A DNA stretch of 64,000 nucleotides from DATBAX01 sp963762965. GTDB lineage: Bacteria; Acidobacteriota; Terriglobia; Terriglobales; Acidobacteriaceae. Both the position numbers and the translations under genes were made by a program. A model generated the notes under the pieces. The model saw only the letters and a program-made list of their open reading frames with translations, did no database searches and was not told the DNA's origin. This document shows, one piece after another, positions 1-8,125 of the stretch (position 1 is the first letter of the stretch; each line of letters begins with the position of its first letter). The stretch is from NCBI GenBank assembly GCA_963762965.1, contig CAVXME010000001.1:372001-436000 (forward strand), read 5' to 3'.

Positions 1-217
1 GCTCGAAGTAACTCTCGATGAAGGCAAGAACCGGCACGTCCGCCGTTTACTCGACAAGTTGAATATCGAAGTGCTGCGACTGATACGGATCGCCATTGGG
101 CCTCTGGTTCTTGGCGAGCTGGCTAAAGGCTGCGTTCGCGAGCTGACTGCGTTCGAGAAGAACTCGCTCGATTCCGCAATGTCGCTTAAGCCCGCGACGG
201 CACAGCCGAATCGCTAG
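1..217 (+). CDS. RsuA/RluB-family rRNA pseudouridine synthase, C-terminal end
   Basis: The gene enters from the left edge of the window and reads in frame from base 2 to a TAG stop at 215-217, leaving 71 residues. The segment EGKNRHVRRLLDKL followed by EVLRLIRIAIGPL and a closing RELT matches the conserved C-terminal part of the RsuA/RluB/RluE family, which converts specific rRNA uridines to pseudouridine. The catalytic aspartate and any S4 domain lie outside the window, so the exact subfamily cannot be set. The 20 or so residues after RELT look like a non-conserved tail. It converges on the XRE-cupin gene that follows. Confidence 0.8.
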   Translation, partial: LEVTLDEGKNRHVRRLLDKLNIEVLRLIRIAIGPLVLGELAKGCVRELTAFEKNSLDSAMSLKPATAQPNR

Positions 218-241
218 GCGGCGAATTGGATATTCCCGACT

Positions 242-844
242 TTAGACAGTTACGATCATCCCCGAGCAGGGACCCTGTCCGGTACGGCGATAGCTGTGGC
301 GGACGCCTGAATCGAAATAGATGGCATCACCTGTATCCAGCGTATAAGTCTCCTGGCCAATTGCCATCTCCAGCGTGCCCCTGATCAGGTACAACAGCTC
401 GACGCCGGAGTGTTGGTGGTGGCGCGTTTTCTCCACGGACAAAGCTTCGAATTCCGCATAAAAGGCATTCAGCTTCCGCTCCGTCGCCTTAAAGTCGAGG
501 CTCTCAAAATTGTAGGCAATCGCGCTGCCGCCATGATTCTCGGGAAACCGGATGCGTTCCTTCTTGCGCACAATGGACACTACGTGACGCTTGCGTTCGT
601 CGGCGAAGAAATATTCCAGACCCACTCCAAATACCATCGCGATGCGCAGCAGAGTTGGCAGTGTAGGAAACAACTTGCCGCGCTCCAATTTGGACAACAT
701 GGCGGCCGACATCCCGGTGTGCCGGCCAAGCTCCACCAATCCCATGCTCTTTTTGAGCCGCAGGCTGCGAAGTTTCTCGCCCAGCGCATAAGGCTTCAGT
801 CCATCCACGATGGTTTTATTGATCACCACTGCCTCCATTTTCAT
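242..844 (-). CDS. XRE-family regulator with C-terminal cupin domain
   Basis: This is a 200-residue protein. Residues about 21-77 form a lambda-repressor-type helix-turn-helix (LGEKLRSLRLKKSMGLVELG, then MSAAMLSKLERGKLFPTLPT). Residues about 130-195 form a small cupin barrel with HHQHSGVELLYLIRGTLEM and DTGDAIYFDSGVRHSYR, whose histidines and glutamate resemble a cupin metal or ligand site. XRE-cupin proteins commonly repress nearby catabolic or polyamine genes in response to a small ligand bound by the cupin. The natural target is not evident. The gene diverges from the photolyase across about 260 bp. A second Met at residue 3 is an equally good start. Confidence 0.85.
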   Translation of the reverse strand: MKMEAVVINKTIVDGLKPYALGEKLRSLRLKKSMGLVELGRHTGMSAAMLSKLERGKLFPTLPTLLRIAMVFGVGLEYFFADERKRHVVSIVRKKERIRFPENHGGSAIAYNFESLDFKATERKLNAFYAEFEALSVEKTRHHQHSGVELLYLIRGTLEMAIGQETYTLDTGDAIYFDSGVRHSYRRTGQGPCSGMIVTV

Positions 845-1106
845 GACGGTACAAAAAATCGCGTTTTATTGATTGCCGGGCACACGAGTTGATCGATGGC
901 ATTGTCACATCATGAAAATCATTGTGCTCTACAGTTAATATAGCGCCAGACGGAAAATTGCAATAGCAGCTTAAAGCGGGGAATTCTGAAGTTGCGGACA
1001 ACATCGTATTAGTCCTGCTGGTGATTGGCGGGGTGAATCCGGACTCAGCATCGAAAATGAACCCAGGGAGGAGCCGCGATTTGCTCGCCTCCGTTTTTCC
1101 CAAGCC

Positions 1107-2507
1107 ATGAATGCTTTTGAAAAAATTAGCCAGGACGAGCGCGTCACGGTGCGCAAGTCCGGCCAGCCGGACACCAAAGGAAACTGCGTTGTCTATTGGA
1201 TGCAGCGCACCCAGCGCGGCCGTGACAATCCAGCTCTGGACGTGGCCCTTCGCGTGGCGAATGAGTTAAACCGGCCGGTCGTGGTTTTCTTCGCTCCGGT
1301 GCCGTTTTACCCCAACGCTAATTTTCGGCACTACCGTTTCCTCGCCGAAGGCATCCCGGACATGGCGGAAGACCTCGCCGCTCGCAGAGTGGGTTTTGTG
1401 CTGCGCACTTATCCCGATCACAGCCTTTTGAAATTTTGCCGGGAAGTTGGTGCGGCGATGGTGATCGGCGACGAGAACCCGATGCGGGAGCCGGAGGAAT
1501 GGCGGGTTCGCTTGACCCAACGGATTCAAGTGCCGTTCTGGACGGTCGATGCAGATGTCGTGGTCCCTTCCCAGCTGCTGGAAAAAGAACAGTATGCAGC
1601 ACGCACGATCCGGCCGCGGATTCATCGTCTCTTGCCCCAGTTTTTAGTCCCCCCGTCCACAGTGGAAGCGCGGGTACCGTGGATAAAACCACGGCGCCTG
1701 CATTCCCTGCCAGCGGATGGAGACTTCATGGCGGATTGGACGATTGACCGTTCCGTCGCCCCAGTTGGGCAATGGAGGGGTGGGAACAGAGCGGGGCGCC
1801 AATTGTTGAATCAATTTGTACGCCATGGTTTGCAGAACTATGGGAAGGAGCGCAATCATCCGGAATGCGAGGGGACAAGCCGCCTTTCGCCCTATTTGCA
1901 CTTCGGGCAGATTAGTCCACTGGCGACTGCTTTGGCGATAGAGAATTCATCGGCACCGGAGCCGGCGAAACAAGCGTTCCTCGAGCAGTTGATTGTCCGG
2001 CGCGAGCTTTCCATCAACTTTGTCCGTTTCAATCCGGTCTACGACTCGGTCGAATGCCTGGAACCCTGGGCCGAGCGCACGATTGCCGAGCACGCTCCCG
2101 ATGGGCGGACATTTACTTACAATGAAGAGCAGCTTGGCGGCGCAGAAACCCACGATCCGCTATGGAATGCGGCGCAAAAACAGATGGTACTCACCGGCTG
2201 GATGCACAATTACCTGCGTATGTATTGGGCGAAAAAAATTCTGGAGTGGAGTCCTTCCATGGCGGTGGCCTACCGGCGCGCGGTTTGGCTCAATGATCGC
2301 TATCAGCTCGATGGCCGCGATCCCAACGGATACGCCGGGATCGCCTGGGCGATTGTCGGCAAGCATGATCGGGCCTGGTCAGAGCGGCCGGTGTTTGGAA
2401 AGATCCGGTACATGTCATTCACCAGCACGTCTCGAAAGTTCGATTCCAAGAGTTATATTGCTCAAATAAGAAATATGGAAAAGAGTGGGCTGGGAAAAGC
2501 GGGGTAG
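1107..2507 (+). CDS. phr: class II CPD deoxyribodipyrimidine photolyase
   Basis: The 466-residue protein uses FAD and light to split cyclobutane pyrimidine dimers in DNA. Class II features are visible: GNCVVYWMQRTQRGRDNPAL at the N-terminus of the photolyase alpha/beta domain (about 25-170), and in the FAD-binding helical domain EGTSRLSPYLHFGQISPL, LTGWMHNYLRMYWAKKILEW and LNDRYQLDGRDPNGYAGIAW, then HDRAWSERPVFGKIRYM. Length is normal for the class. It stands alone, with a divergent XRE regulator upstream and a convergent GAF-like gene downstream. No strong ribosome-binding site lies close to the ATG: a GGGAGGAG sits about 40 bases upstream, so a leader or another start is possible, but no in-frame ATG lies between. 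Confidence 0.95.
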   Translation: MNAFEKISQDERVTVRKSGQPDTKGNCVVYWMQRTQRGRDNPALDVALRVANELNRPVVVFFAPVPFYPNANFRHYRFLAEGIPDMAEDLAARRVGFVLRTYPDHSLLKFCREVGAAMVIGDENPMREPEEWRVRLTQRIQVPFWTVDADVVVPSQLLEKEQYAARTIRPRIHRLLPQFLVPPSTVEARVPWIKPRRLHSLPADGDFMADWTIDRSVAPVGQWRGGNRAGRQLLNQFVRHGLQNYGKERNHPECEGTSRLSPYLHFGQISPLATALAIENSSAPEPAKQAFLEQLIVRRELSINFVRFNPVYDSVECLEPWAERTIAEHAPDGRTFTYNEEQLGGAETHDPLWNAAQKQMVLTGWMHNYLRMYWAKKILEWSPSMAVAYRRAVWLNDRYQLDGRDPNGYAGIAWAIVGKHDRAWSERPVFGKIRYMSFTSTSRKFDSKSYIAQIRNMEKSGLGKAG

Positions 2508-2555
2508 CTTGCAAAAGGACTGAAGTAGAAACGGAAAGGCGCCTGGCTTGGATGG

Positions 2556-3122
2556 CTAGCCTTCAAGAATAAACGGCATCTTAGCGAGATTCTTGGCAGC
2601 GGCTTCCAGTTTCTGCAAATCGTCCAGAGTAAAATCCTGCCCTGCCGAGTTCAAATCGTAGCCCTTGCGGGACACCTGGACGACTCCCAACACCTTGCGT
2701 TCCGCGTTCATGACGGGCGCGGACATCAGCTTCTGGATGGGGGGCTGCTCCGGTGCGGGTTCTTCGCCACCGCTGGCCTTCACCGCTTCGAAAATATTGG
2801 CGTGCCGGACTTTCACGAAATTATTGAATAGTTCCACTTTCTTGGTCATGGCGGTATGCGCAGCCACCGCCGAGGAACTCGAGACCGGAATCGCTCCCGC
2901 CGTCTTCAAGTGTTCGGGAAACAGGAACTTGAGCAAGCCCCTTTCCAGGCGGAGTAATGCGATTTCGCCAGTTCTGACCTGGAACTTAATGGCAAGCTCC
3001 TTGCAAAAGAGGCCGGGGGTAGTCGCCTTGGCGGGTTCTTGTGCGATCACAGCATGATCAAGCGCTGGTGCAGCGCCGGCTGCGGAACCGCCTGCGGTAT
3101 TTTGCTTTCCTTTTTGCATCAT
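2556..3122 (-). CDS. GAF-domain-like protein
   Basis: This is a 188-residue soluble protein with no signal peptide. After an Ala/Gly-rich N-terminus of about 40 residues, the rest reads like one degenerate GAF domain: an early helix with FCKELAIKFQVRTGEIALL, and late IQKLMSAPVMNAERKVLGVV leading to QVSRKGYDLNSAGQDFTLDD, which matches the family pattern in which a GAF domain offers updated context ('VLGVIQVDR' followed by 'FTEDDLQLLEA'). No output domain is attached. It may sense a small molecule for a partner protein encoded elsewhere. It stands alone, converging with the photolyase gene. Confidence 0.55.
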   Translation of the reverse strand: MMQKGKQNTAGGSAAGAAPALDHAVIAQEPAKATTPGLFCKELAIKFQVRTGEIALLRLERGLLKFLFPEHLKTAGAIPVSSSSAVAAHTAMTKKVELFNNFVKVRHANIFEAVKASGGEEPAPEQPPIQKLMSAPVMNAERKVLGVVQVSRKGYDLNSAGQDFTLDDLQKLEAAAKNLAKMPFILEG

Positions 3123-3291
3123 CAGATACCGAACAAATTCTGGTCGATATGCCCGGACGTAACCATGCTGAACCTCTTGCCATGGTTACATCAAGTTACC
3201 GAGGTACTTTGTCCTGCCCGTGGCCGAATCAACGGTTGGAGTGGTGGAACCGGATTAAGGTAAAATCCTCCAGGTAGGGTTTCGCTCTCCC

Positions 3292-3849
3292 ATGAAAGTC
3301 ACGAAGCATATCGCACTTGCGCTGGCCCTGATTTTGGGCAACCTGGTTTTCGCCAACCTGGCGCATGCCTCCAAGTACAAGCTCATCGGACACATGGAGA
3401 AGCATCCCGACGGCGAGCCCAGAGACTTACTGGGAGGGATGCGGGACCTTTATTTCTCCGGGGACAAAGTCTGCATGCCGGCGACCGCGAACCATGCCGC
3501 AGAGTGCCGCAAGCCGGGAGACTGGGTAGTGACCGACATCGGCACGACCACCATCACCCTACAGGACGGAACGTCCTTCGAAGTGGAGAGCAACGGCCGC
3601 GCGCACAAGAGTGTGTTTGATCGGGTAGTGGACAAGTGGATCACGAATCGGCTGGTCCACAACGCTTTGAGCCCGCACTACGATCCCAATGACTACGGTG
3701 CCGCCGCTAACGGCACGTTTCGCTACCGGCTGCGCAAGACAAAAAATGTGGTCCATGAAATAGATATCAAAGGCATCGGCAAAGGCCCCTATCCCACCAG
3801 CAAGTCGGTGCTCGCCGCAAAGCCGGGTGAGAAGCAAACTACCCCTTGA
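3292..3849 (+). CDS. secreted hypothetical protein
   Basis: I do not recognise this 185-residue protein. Its first 26 residues (MKVTKHIALALALILGNLVF then ANLAHA) form a clear Sec signal peptide with an ALAHA-like cleavage site, so it is probably periplasmic or exported. The mature part has two cysteines (in KVCMPATANHAAECRKPGDW) that could form a disulfide, and a basic C-terminal third. The stop overlaps the convergent rhodanese gene by 11 bp. Confidence 0.65.
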   Translation: MKVTKHIALALALILGNLVFANLAHASKYKLIGHMEKHPDGEPRDLLGGMRDLYFSGDKVCMPATANHAAECRKPGDWVVTDIGTTTITLQDGTSFEVESNGRAHKSVFDRVVDKWITNRLVHNALSPHYDPNDYGAAANGTFRYRLRKTKNVVHEIDIKGIGKGPYPTSKSVLAAKPGEKQTTP

Positions 3850-4216
3850 CCAGGGACAGCCCTTTTTCCTTCCATCCGCGATGTCCGCCATCCATGGAAA
3901 ACACTTTGGTATAGCCCATTTTTTGCAGATTGTCGGCCGCCAGGGCGGAGCGAAAGCCTCCGCCGCAATACAGAATCATCAAAGTCGCCGGGTCCGGCAC
4001 GCGATTCTCGATATCGCGCTCAATGACTCCTTTGCCAAGATGAATGGCGCCGGGCAGATGGTCCCGAGCGTATTCGCTTTCTTCGCGCACGTCCACCAGT
4101 AGAAATTCTTCGCCGCGCTCAAGTTTGGCTTGGACGTCATCCACGCTTACTTCGCGCACGCGGCTTTTGGCATCGTTCACGATCTGGAGAAAACGTTGGG
4201 AATGCGGTTGTGCCAT
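3839..4216 (-). CDS. single-domain rhodanese-like sulfurtransferase
   Basis: The 125-residue cytoplasmic protein is a single rhodanese domain. LLVDVREESEYARDHLPGAI and LILYCGGGFRSALAADNL are the two family signatures, with the active-site cysteine at residue 84 in the loop CGGGFR. It likely transfers sulfane sulfur. The missing N-terminal partner domain makes it the short GlpE/PspE-like type. In the ancestral arrangement its start codon lay only about 40 bp downstream of the stop of a PilZ gene on the same strand (now 8374-8763), so the two were probably co-transcribed before the IS1595 element inserted between them and separated it from that promoter. Confidence 0.88.
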   Translation of the reverse strand: MAQPHSQRFLQIVNDAKSRVREVSVDDVQAKLERGEEFLLVDVREESEYARDHLPGAIHLGKGVIERDIENRVPDPATLMILYCGGGFRSALAADNLQKMGYTKVFSMDGGHRGWKEKGLSLVKG

Positions 4217-4255
4217 GAGGTTTGCTCCGCCGAAAATCCGGGTCGAGTGGACGCC

Positions 4256-4263
4256 CTATATTG
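4256..4263. repeat. 8-bp target-site duplication, left copy
   Basis: CTATATTG directly precedes the left inverted repeat and is repeated exactly at 8374-8381 after the right inverted repeat. Eight-base duplications are typical of IS1595-family insertion. Confidence 0.85.
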
Positions 4264-4291
4264 GGTAATTATATACTTGACATACCACGAT
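4264..4291 (+). repeat. left terminal inverted repeat of the IS1595 element
   Basis: Reading inward, this end begins GGTAATTATATACTTG and continues ACATACCACGAT. It matches the reverse complement of 8346-8373 at 24 of 28 positions, with the outermost 16 identical. Confidence 0.87.
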
Positions 4292-4311
4292 AAAGGCCGT
4301 ATATTTACTAC

Positions 4312-5265
4312 ATGGACGGCATAAAAACACTTCAACAAGCAATCATTCACTTCAGCAACTACGAGAACTGCTACAAGCTCATGGTAGAGCTTCGCTGGCC
4401 CGATGGCAAAGTGACCTGCCCACGTTGCGGAGCGGAGAAAGTGACCTACCTTGCAAAGCCCCGCGTATGGAAGTGCTACGCCGGACACGAGAAGCCAACT
4501 TTCTCACTCAAGACTGGCACCATCTTTGAAGAGTCTCCGCTCGGCTTGGACAAGTGGCTTCCCGCTCTGTGGCTGGTCGTGAACTGCAAGAACGGCATAA
4601 GCTCCTGCGAACTGTCCCGCGATCTTGGCGTGACTCAAAAGACCGCATGGTTCATGGCGCATCGTTTGCGCTTTGCTCTGACTCAGGGCGGATTCGGATT
4701 GCTGTCTGGCGAAGTCGAAGCGGACGAAACTTTTATCGGCGGTAAAGCGCGGAACATGCACGTTGGACAGCGCAAGCGTCGCATCACTGGTACCGGGACA
4801 AAAGACAAGACTGCCGTCATGGGAATTCTTGAGCGCGGCGGCAAGGTTCGCACATCGGTACTGCCAAACCGCAAGCGTCACGCGATCCAGTCCGAAGTTA
4901 AGAAGCATGTCGAAGCTGGCGCGGCTCTCTACACTGACGCGCTTCTCTCCTACAAAGGGCTGGAAAGCGAATATGCGCACCAAGTGGTAGACCATGCGGT
5001 TCAATACGTGGACGGCAAGATTCACACAAACGGATTGGAAAATTACTGGTCACTGCTGAAACGCGGCTTGAGCGGAACCTACGTCAGCGTGGAACCGTTC
5101 CACCTGTTCCGTTATCTGGATGAGCAGACTTTCCGCTACAACTACCGGAAAGACATGAACGATTGCGACCGCTTCTTGCTGGCCTTGTCGCAAGTAACAG
5201 GCAAACGTCTGACCTACGAGCATCTGACTGGTCGAGATCGGGTGCCTTATCCGACAGTGAACTAA
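4312..5265 (+). CDS. IS1595-family transposase
   Basis: The 317-residue protein has an N-terminal zinc ribbon (CPRC at 36-39, then Cys55 and His59) and an ISXO2-like catalytic core. Visible acidic and signature residues are D138 in VEADETFIGG, D209 in LYTDALLSY, and HTNGLENYWSLLKRG around 238-252, the N-x-x-E-N-x-W-S-x-x-K-R block that gives the family its DDNK-type active site. It lies 20 bp inside the left inverted repeat and is followed by a strong hairpin terminator. The reading frame is intact and full length, so the element may still be mobile. Confidence 0.93.
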   Translation: MDGIKTLQQAIIHFSNYENCYKLMVELRWPDGKVTCPRCGAEKVTYLAKPRVWKCYAGHEKPTFSLKTGTIFEESPLGLDKWLPALWLVVNCKNGISSCELSRDLGVTQKTAWFMAHRLRFALTQGGFGLLSGEVEADETFIGGKARNMHVGQRKRRITGTGTKDKTAVMGILERGGKVRTSVLPNRKRHAIQSEVKKHVEAGAALYTDALLSYKGLESEYAHQVVDHAVQYVDGKIHTNGLENYWSLLKRGLSGTYVSVEPFHLFRYLDEQTFRYNYRKDMNDCDRFLLALSQVTGKRLTYEHLTGRDRVPYPTVN

Positions 5266-5288
5266 AGCGTCAGAAACGCGGCAAGCGC

Positions 5289-5330
5289 AAAGCCAACTAG
5301 CCCCTTCGGGCGGTTGGCTTTTTCTTTTTT
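5289..5330 (+). terminator. rho-independent terminator after the transposase
   Basis: The sequence AAGCCAACTAGCCCCTTCGG, continuing GCGGTTGGCTTTTTCTTTTTT, folds into a GC-rich stem (AGCCAAC paired with GTTGGCT, GCCC with GGGC) with a small loop and a long T tract. It should isolate the transposase transcript from the cargo genes. Confidence 0.8.
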
Positions 5331-5439
5331 CGGGAAGACTTAGATTTCTTGAAGGGATTTGGAACTGAGTTTTTCGGGACTGCAAGCACTGTCTTGAGCG
5401 CATCCATAAATCGGGTGGATGCTTGCGGCCCCTCAATCA

Positions 5440-5468
5440 TTTCCGGGTGAGGTTTCATACCGTATAAT
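5440..5468 (+). promoter_or_regulatory. possible promoter for the DUF3800 cargo gene
   Basis: A perfect TATAAT lies at 5463-5468 with TTTCCG 17 bases upstream at 5440-5445. The -35 match is poor. The position downstream of the terminator and upstream of the DUF3800 gene suits an independent cargo promoter. Confidence 0.35.
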
Positions 5469-5591
5469 CAGAGCCTCGAAAACTACCGATTCCCCTCTGC
5501 ATTCTTCGCGGGATAGCTTGGAGGAATTCGGTTACAGCCACATTCGCTCAGTCAGCGCTAGAAACACCGAATTTGCTGACGGGCTAGTAGT

Positions 5592-5621
5592 GTGCCTCGA
5601 ATCAAGGTTACCACGAGGCAC
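5592..5621 (+). promoter_or_regulatory. perfect 8-bp inverted repeat in the DUF3800 leader
   Basis: GTGCCTCG (5592-5599) and CGAGGCAC (5614-5621) are exact reverse complements separated by 14 bases, about 75 bases upstream of the preferred start at 5698. It could be an operator or an RNA hairpin. No T tract follows, so it is not a simple terminator. Confidence 0.35.
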
Positions 5622-5697
5622 CTACTTTATGAACTACTCTATTTGCGAATGGGAAAGCATCGTATTTCCCCGCGATAAACGCCAGAGGTTTTTTGTA

Positions 5698-6468
5698 ATG
5701 ATATTGCCAGCTTACCTGGATGACAGCGCCGACCAAAAGCGGGAGAGACTTTTTGCGACTGGCGGTGTTCTCTGCAAGCCTCTGGACTGGTTCGACGTGG
5801 AATGCAAATGGGAAAAAGAACTCAATAAGGACGGTATCAAATATTTCAAAACCAGCGATTGCAAATGGTTGGATGGTGAGTTCCGCAAATATAGGTCGGT
5901 TACAGATTATCCAAAGCCCAAGGGCAGACAGAAAGCAGATGAAATCAGAAACAATCTAGAAAGCGTCATCAGTAAATCTGTTCTCTTGGGATTCGGCCTA
6001 GCGATTCACATGAAGGATTTTCGCAAGTTCGTGAAAACCGTTCCCCGTGCTCGCATCGTGTTTCCAAGTGACGATCCTTACGTTATGGGATTTTATTCGC
6101 TCATGTTTCAAATCGTGCATCAAGTTATGGAGCACAACGGGCAGAGCGTGGTGGCCTTTGTGTGCGACGAAGAAATAGGCCATCGGGATGAACTCGATGA
6201 AGCCTATCGGCAATTGAAACTGAATCATCCCGAGATGGCAGAGTTCATGGGGTCGATGACTCACATGGATGACAAGGTATGCACCCCTCTGCAAGTAGCC
6301 GATCTCATGGCCGGAGTCACGAAAGATTATTTTGAAGAATGGCTTGCGAACAATGGCAGCGCGGCAATGCCACTTGCGTTACAAAGCAACATTGATTATC
6401 TCGCCCTATATGACGAGAAGCACATGCACACCGTATTGAAAAAGAATCTAAAGCTGAGACGGCCTTAG
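5698..6468 (+). CDS. DUF3800-family protein (element cargo)
   Basis: With a start at 5698 the protein has 256 residues, the usual size for DUF3800. This start places MILPAYLDDSADQ at the N-terminus, matching the family's opening strand and acidic motif (commonly 'YIDESG'). An AGAGG lies about 10 bases upstream. An upstream in-frame start would add 93 residues that look untranslated. Further family-like features are LFATGGVLC, AFVCDEE with two acidic residues, and the late aspartate in LQVADLMAGVT. DUF3800 proteins have an RNase H-like fold pattern of scattered acidic residues, are frequent on mobile elements and near defence genes, and their biochemical role is unsettled. The stop overlaps the convergent beta-barrel/PDZ gene by 4 bp. 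Confidence 0.8.
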   Translation: MILPAYLDDSADQKRERLFATGGVLCKPLDWFDVECKWEKELNKDGIKYFKTSDCKWLDGEFRKYRSVTDYPKPKGRQKADEIRNNLESVISKSVLLGFGLAIHMKDFRKFVKTVPRARIVFPSDDPYVMGFYSLMFQIVHQVMEHNGQSVVAFVCDEEIGHRDELDEAYRQLKLNHPEMAEFMGSMTHMDDKVCTPLQVADLMAGVTKDYFEEWLANNGSAAMPLALQSNIDYLALYDEKHMHTVLKKNLKLRRP

Positions 6469-7331
6469 TGCCCTTGGCCTAGCACTACGACGGCCTCAGA
6501 TTGCCATTCGCCATGCAGCATGTAGTCGATCCTGACTTTATCCCCTGCCGCATGGTTCGCCAGTTCTGCCGCTAATTCCATCGGAGTCTTGACGGGCTTG
6601 CCGTCCACGGCATTTATTACGTCGCCTATATTCAGTCCCGCCAAAGCCGCCACTCCGTTCGGCGCAACGTCCGTAATCTCCGCGCCGTCACTTCGCCCTA
6701 ACGTTGCCATGATGCCGAGAGATAGAATATTCATTCCCGCGCCAACGATGCGACGTGTTGAGGGTCGGGTGCTTGTGGACGGCGCTTGGGGCTCCGTTGA
6801 TCCAGCGACATGTCCAAATGAATATACGAAGCCAAAGGTGGCGCGGAAGTTGCTTTGAATTGTTTCCGATCCGCCAAAGAAGTTATGGCTGCTGGGAATG
6901 TAATCAGCAGACGCTTCCAATCTGAGACGCGGCGACACTTTGAATATCCTGCCGACTCCTATCGCACCCGCTAGACTAGCCTGATCGGCAATATGTTTCG
7001 CGCTGAGATCATCTATGCCTATCAAGACATGAATAAACCCCCATTTGTAGTGAAAGCGTGGCCCAAAGAAAAGCGAATAATCGTAGAGATCAATCCCGTC
7101 TATTCTTCGGTAGTAAGTCGCATTGTTTGTTTCTAAGCCTACCGATTGATTCATGTTGGCAACGAAGGAAAAATTTAAACCGATAGGAATGCTTTGGCGG
7201 GAACTCAGGCCGTTCGTGTCGATATTCAGATACGAATAGCCGCCGAAAACTTCTCCGCGTGGTGTGTCTTGCGTAAAAGCCAGACCAGCGCTGATACAGA
7301 AAAACAACAAAAAAGCAGAGATGTGGCGCAT
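6465..7331 (-). CDS. outer-membrane beta-barrel protein with C-terminal PDZ domain (element cargo)
   Basis: The start at 7331 (288 residues) gives a signal peptide, MRHISAFLLFFCISAGLAF, preceded by an AAGGAAGG ribosome-binding site about 8 bases away. Residues about 24-190 show alternating strands with many aromatic and glycine residues (GEVFGGYSYLNID, LFFGPRFHYKWGFIHVLIG, FRATFGFVYSFGHV), as in small outer-membrane barrels of Acidobacteria. Residues about 200-285 form a PDZ domain: MNILSLGIMATLG, GAEITDVAPNGVAALAGLN, IGDVINAVDGKPVKTPMELA. The combination of barrel and PDZ is unusual as transposon cargo. It faces the small XRE gene across an 87-bp divergent gap, so XRE could regulate it. Confidence 0.7.
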   Translation of the reverse strand: MRHISAFLLFFCISAGLAFTQDTPRGEVFGGYSYLNIDTNGLSSRQSIPIGLNFSFVANMNQSVGLETNNATYYRRIDGIDLYDYSLFFGPRFHYKWGFIHVLIGIDDLSAKHIADQASLAGAIGVGRIFKVSPRLRLEASADYIPSSHNFFGGSETIQSNFRATFGFVYSFGHVAGSTEPQAPSTSTRPSTRRIVGAGMNILSLGIMATLGRSDGAEITDVAPNGVAALAGLNIGDVINAVDGKPVKTPMELAAELANHAAGDKVRIDYMLHGEWQSEAVVVLGQGH

Positions 7332-7418
7332 GGTTATTCCTTCCTTCGCTAAATTGTCCGGGGGAACTGTCGGCTCTGGCCGATAGGTGAGATGTAGGCT
7401 ACAGCACACAATGATGCG

Positions 7419-7631
7419 GTGTCTACCATTGCCGTAAGATTCGGCCAGAGAATCCGCAAGCTCAGAATCAAGCGTGAGCTATCTCAGGTTGAAATGGCCC
7501 ACCGTTTCGGCATAGATCGTGGACACATCTCCGACCTGGAACGCGGCAAGAAAAGTGTCTGTCTGCCCATGCTAGAAGTTCTTTCCAAGGGTTTTGAAAT
7601 CTCTGTTTCGGAATTGATGCGCGGCGTATAG
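7419..7631 (+). CDS. small XRE-family HTH regulator (element cargo)
   Basis: This is a 70-residue protein with a GTG start and a single helix-turn-helix (residues about 8-62): FGQRIRKLRIKRELSQVEMA, FGIDRGHISDLERGKKSVCL, then LEVLSKGFEISVSELM. There is no sensor domain, as in restriction-modification controller proteins or plasmid repressors. It is divergent from the beta-barrel/PDZ gene and upstream of the three-TM gene, so it is likely the local regulator of the cargo. Confidence 0.85.
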   Translation: MSTIAVRFGQRIRKLRIKRELSQVEMAHRFGIDRGHISDLERGKKSVCLPMLEVLSKGFEISVSELMRGV

Positions 7632-7734
7632 TAAAAGGAAATCATCCCCTAACGTAACCAGCCTCGACGGGAATCGAGGCTGGTCTTGCGAAACTCTTGG
7701 AGCGCAATCCAATGGTACTACCGGAGTTTGCGCT

Positions 7735-8121
7735 ATGCAATCCCAGATTAGCCAAGCGGACGAACTGCTACACCAAAAAATTGAAGAACGCGATAGGCTT
7801 GAGTTTTCGCTGTGTGATAGCACAGACGTAAAAGCAAGCGTCATTCTCCTGCTGATTACTTTTCTGGCCGGACTGGCCGCATCTCTGTTAGCCGAAAAAG
7901 AACTTAACGTCCTGATACGCTTCGGGCAGGAAGTTGTAATTGTGCTGTTAGCCGTGAGTATGCTGTTTGCGGTTTTGTGTCTCAAGCCCCGCGATTATTC
8001 CACGGAAAAGCGTCCGCAAGAATATGAGGGATGGCTGTCGAAATTGCGTGAATATTACGCTGGTAAACCGGATGCTGACGCTAAGGTGCTCAATCAGTTT
8101 CGCCAAGGCAAGTATTGCTAA
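7735..8121 (+). CDS. small membrane protein, two TM helices; truncated by a +1 frameshift (element cargo)
   Basis: The reading frame gives 128 residues: a charged N-terminal helix (residues 1-30, LLHQKIEERDRLEF), then two membrane segments (about 35-55, ASVILLLITFLAGLAASLLA, and about 65-82, EVVIVLLAVSMLFAVLCL), then a soluble stretch. The pattern of a helix ending in 'D..KAS' just before TM1 resembles SLATT/PycTM-type membrane effectors of nucleotide-signalled defence systems, but this is by eye only. It ends prematurely at 8119-8121, while the +1 frame continues with a third TM segment (8126-8263). Deleting one T in the TTT at about 8094-8096 would fuse them into about 175 residues. Confidence 0.55.
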   Translation: MQSQISQADELLHQKIEERDRLEFSLCDSTDVKASVILLLITFLAGLAASLLAEKELNVLIRFGQEVVIVLLAVSMLFAVLCLKPRDYSTEKRPQEYEGWLSKLREYYAGKPDADAKVLNQFRQGKYC

Positions 8122-8125
8122 GACT

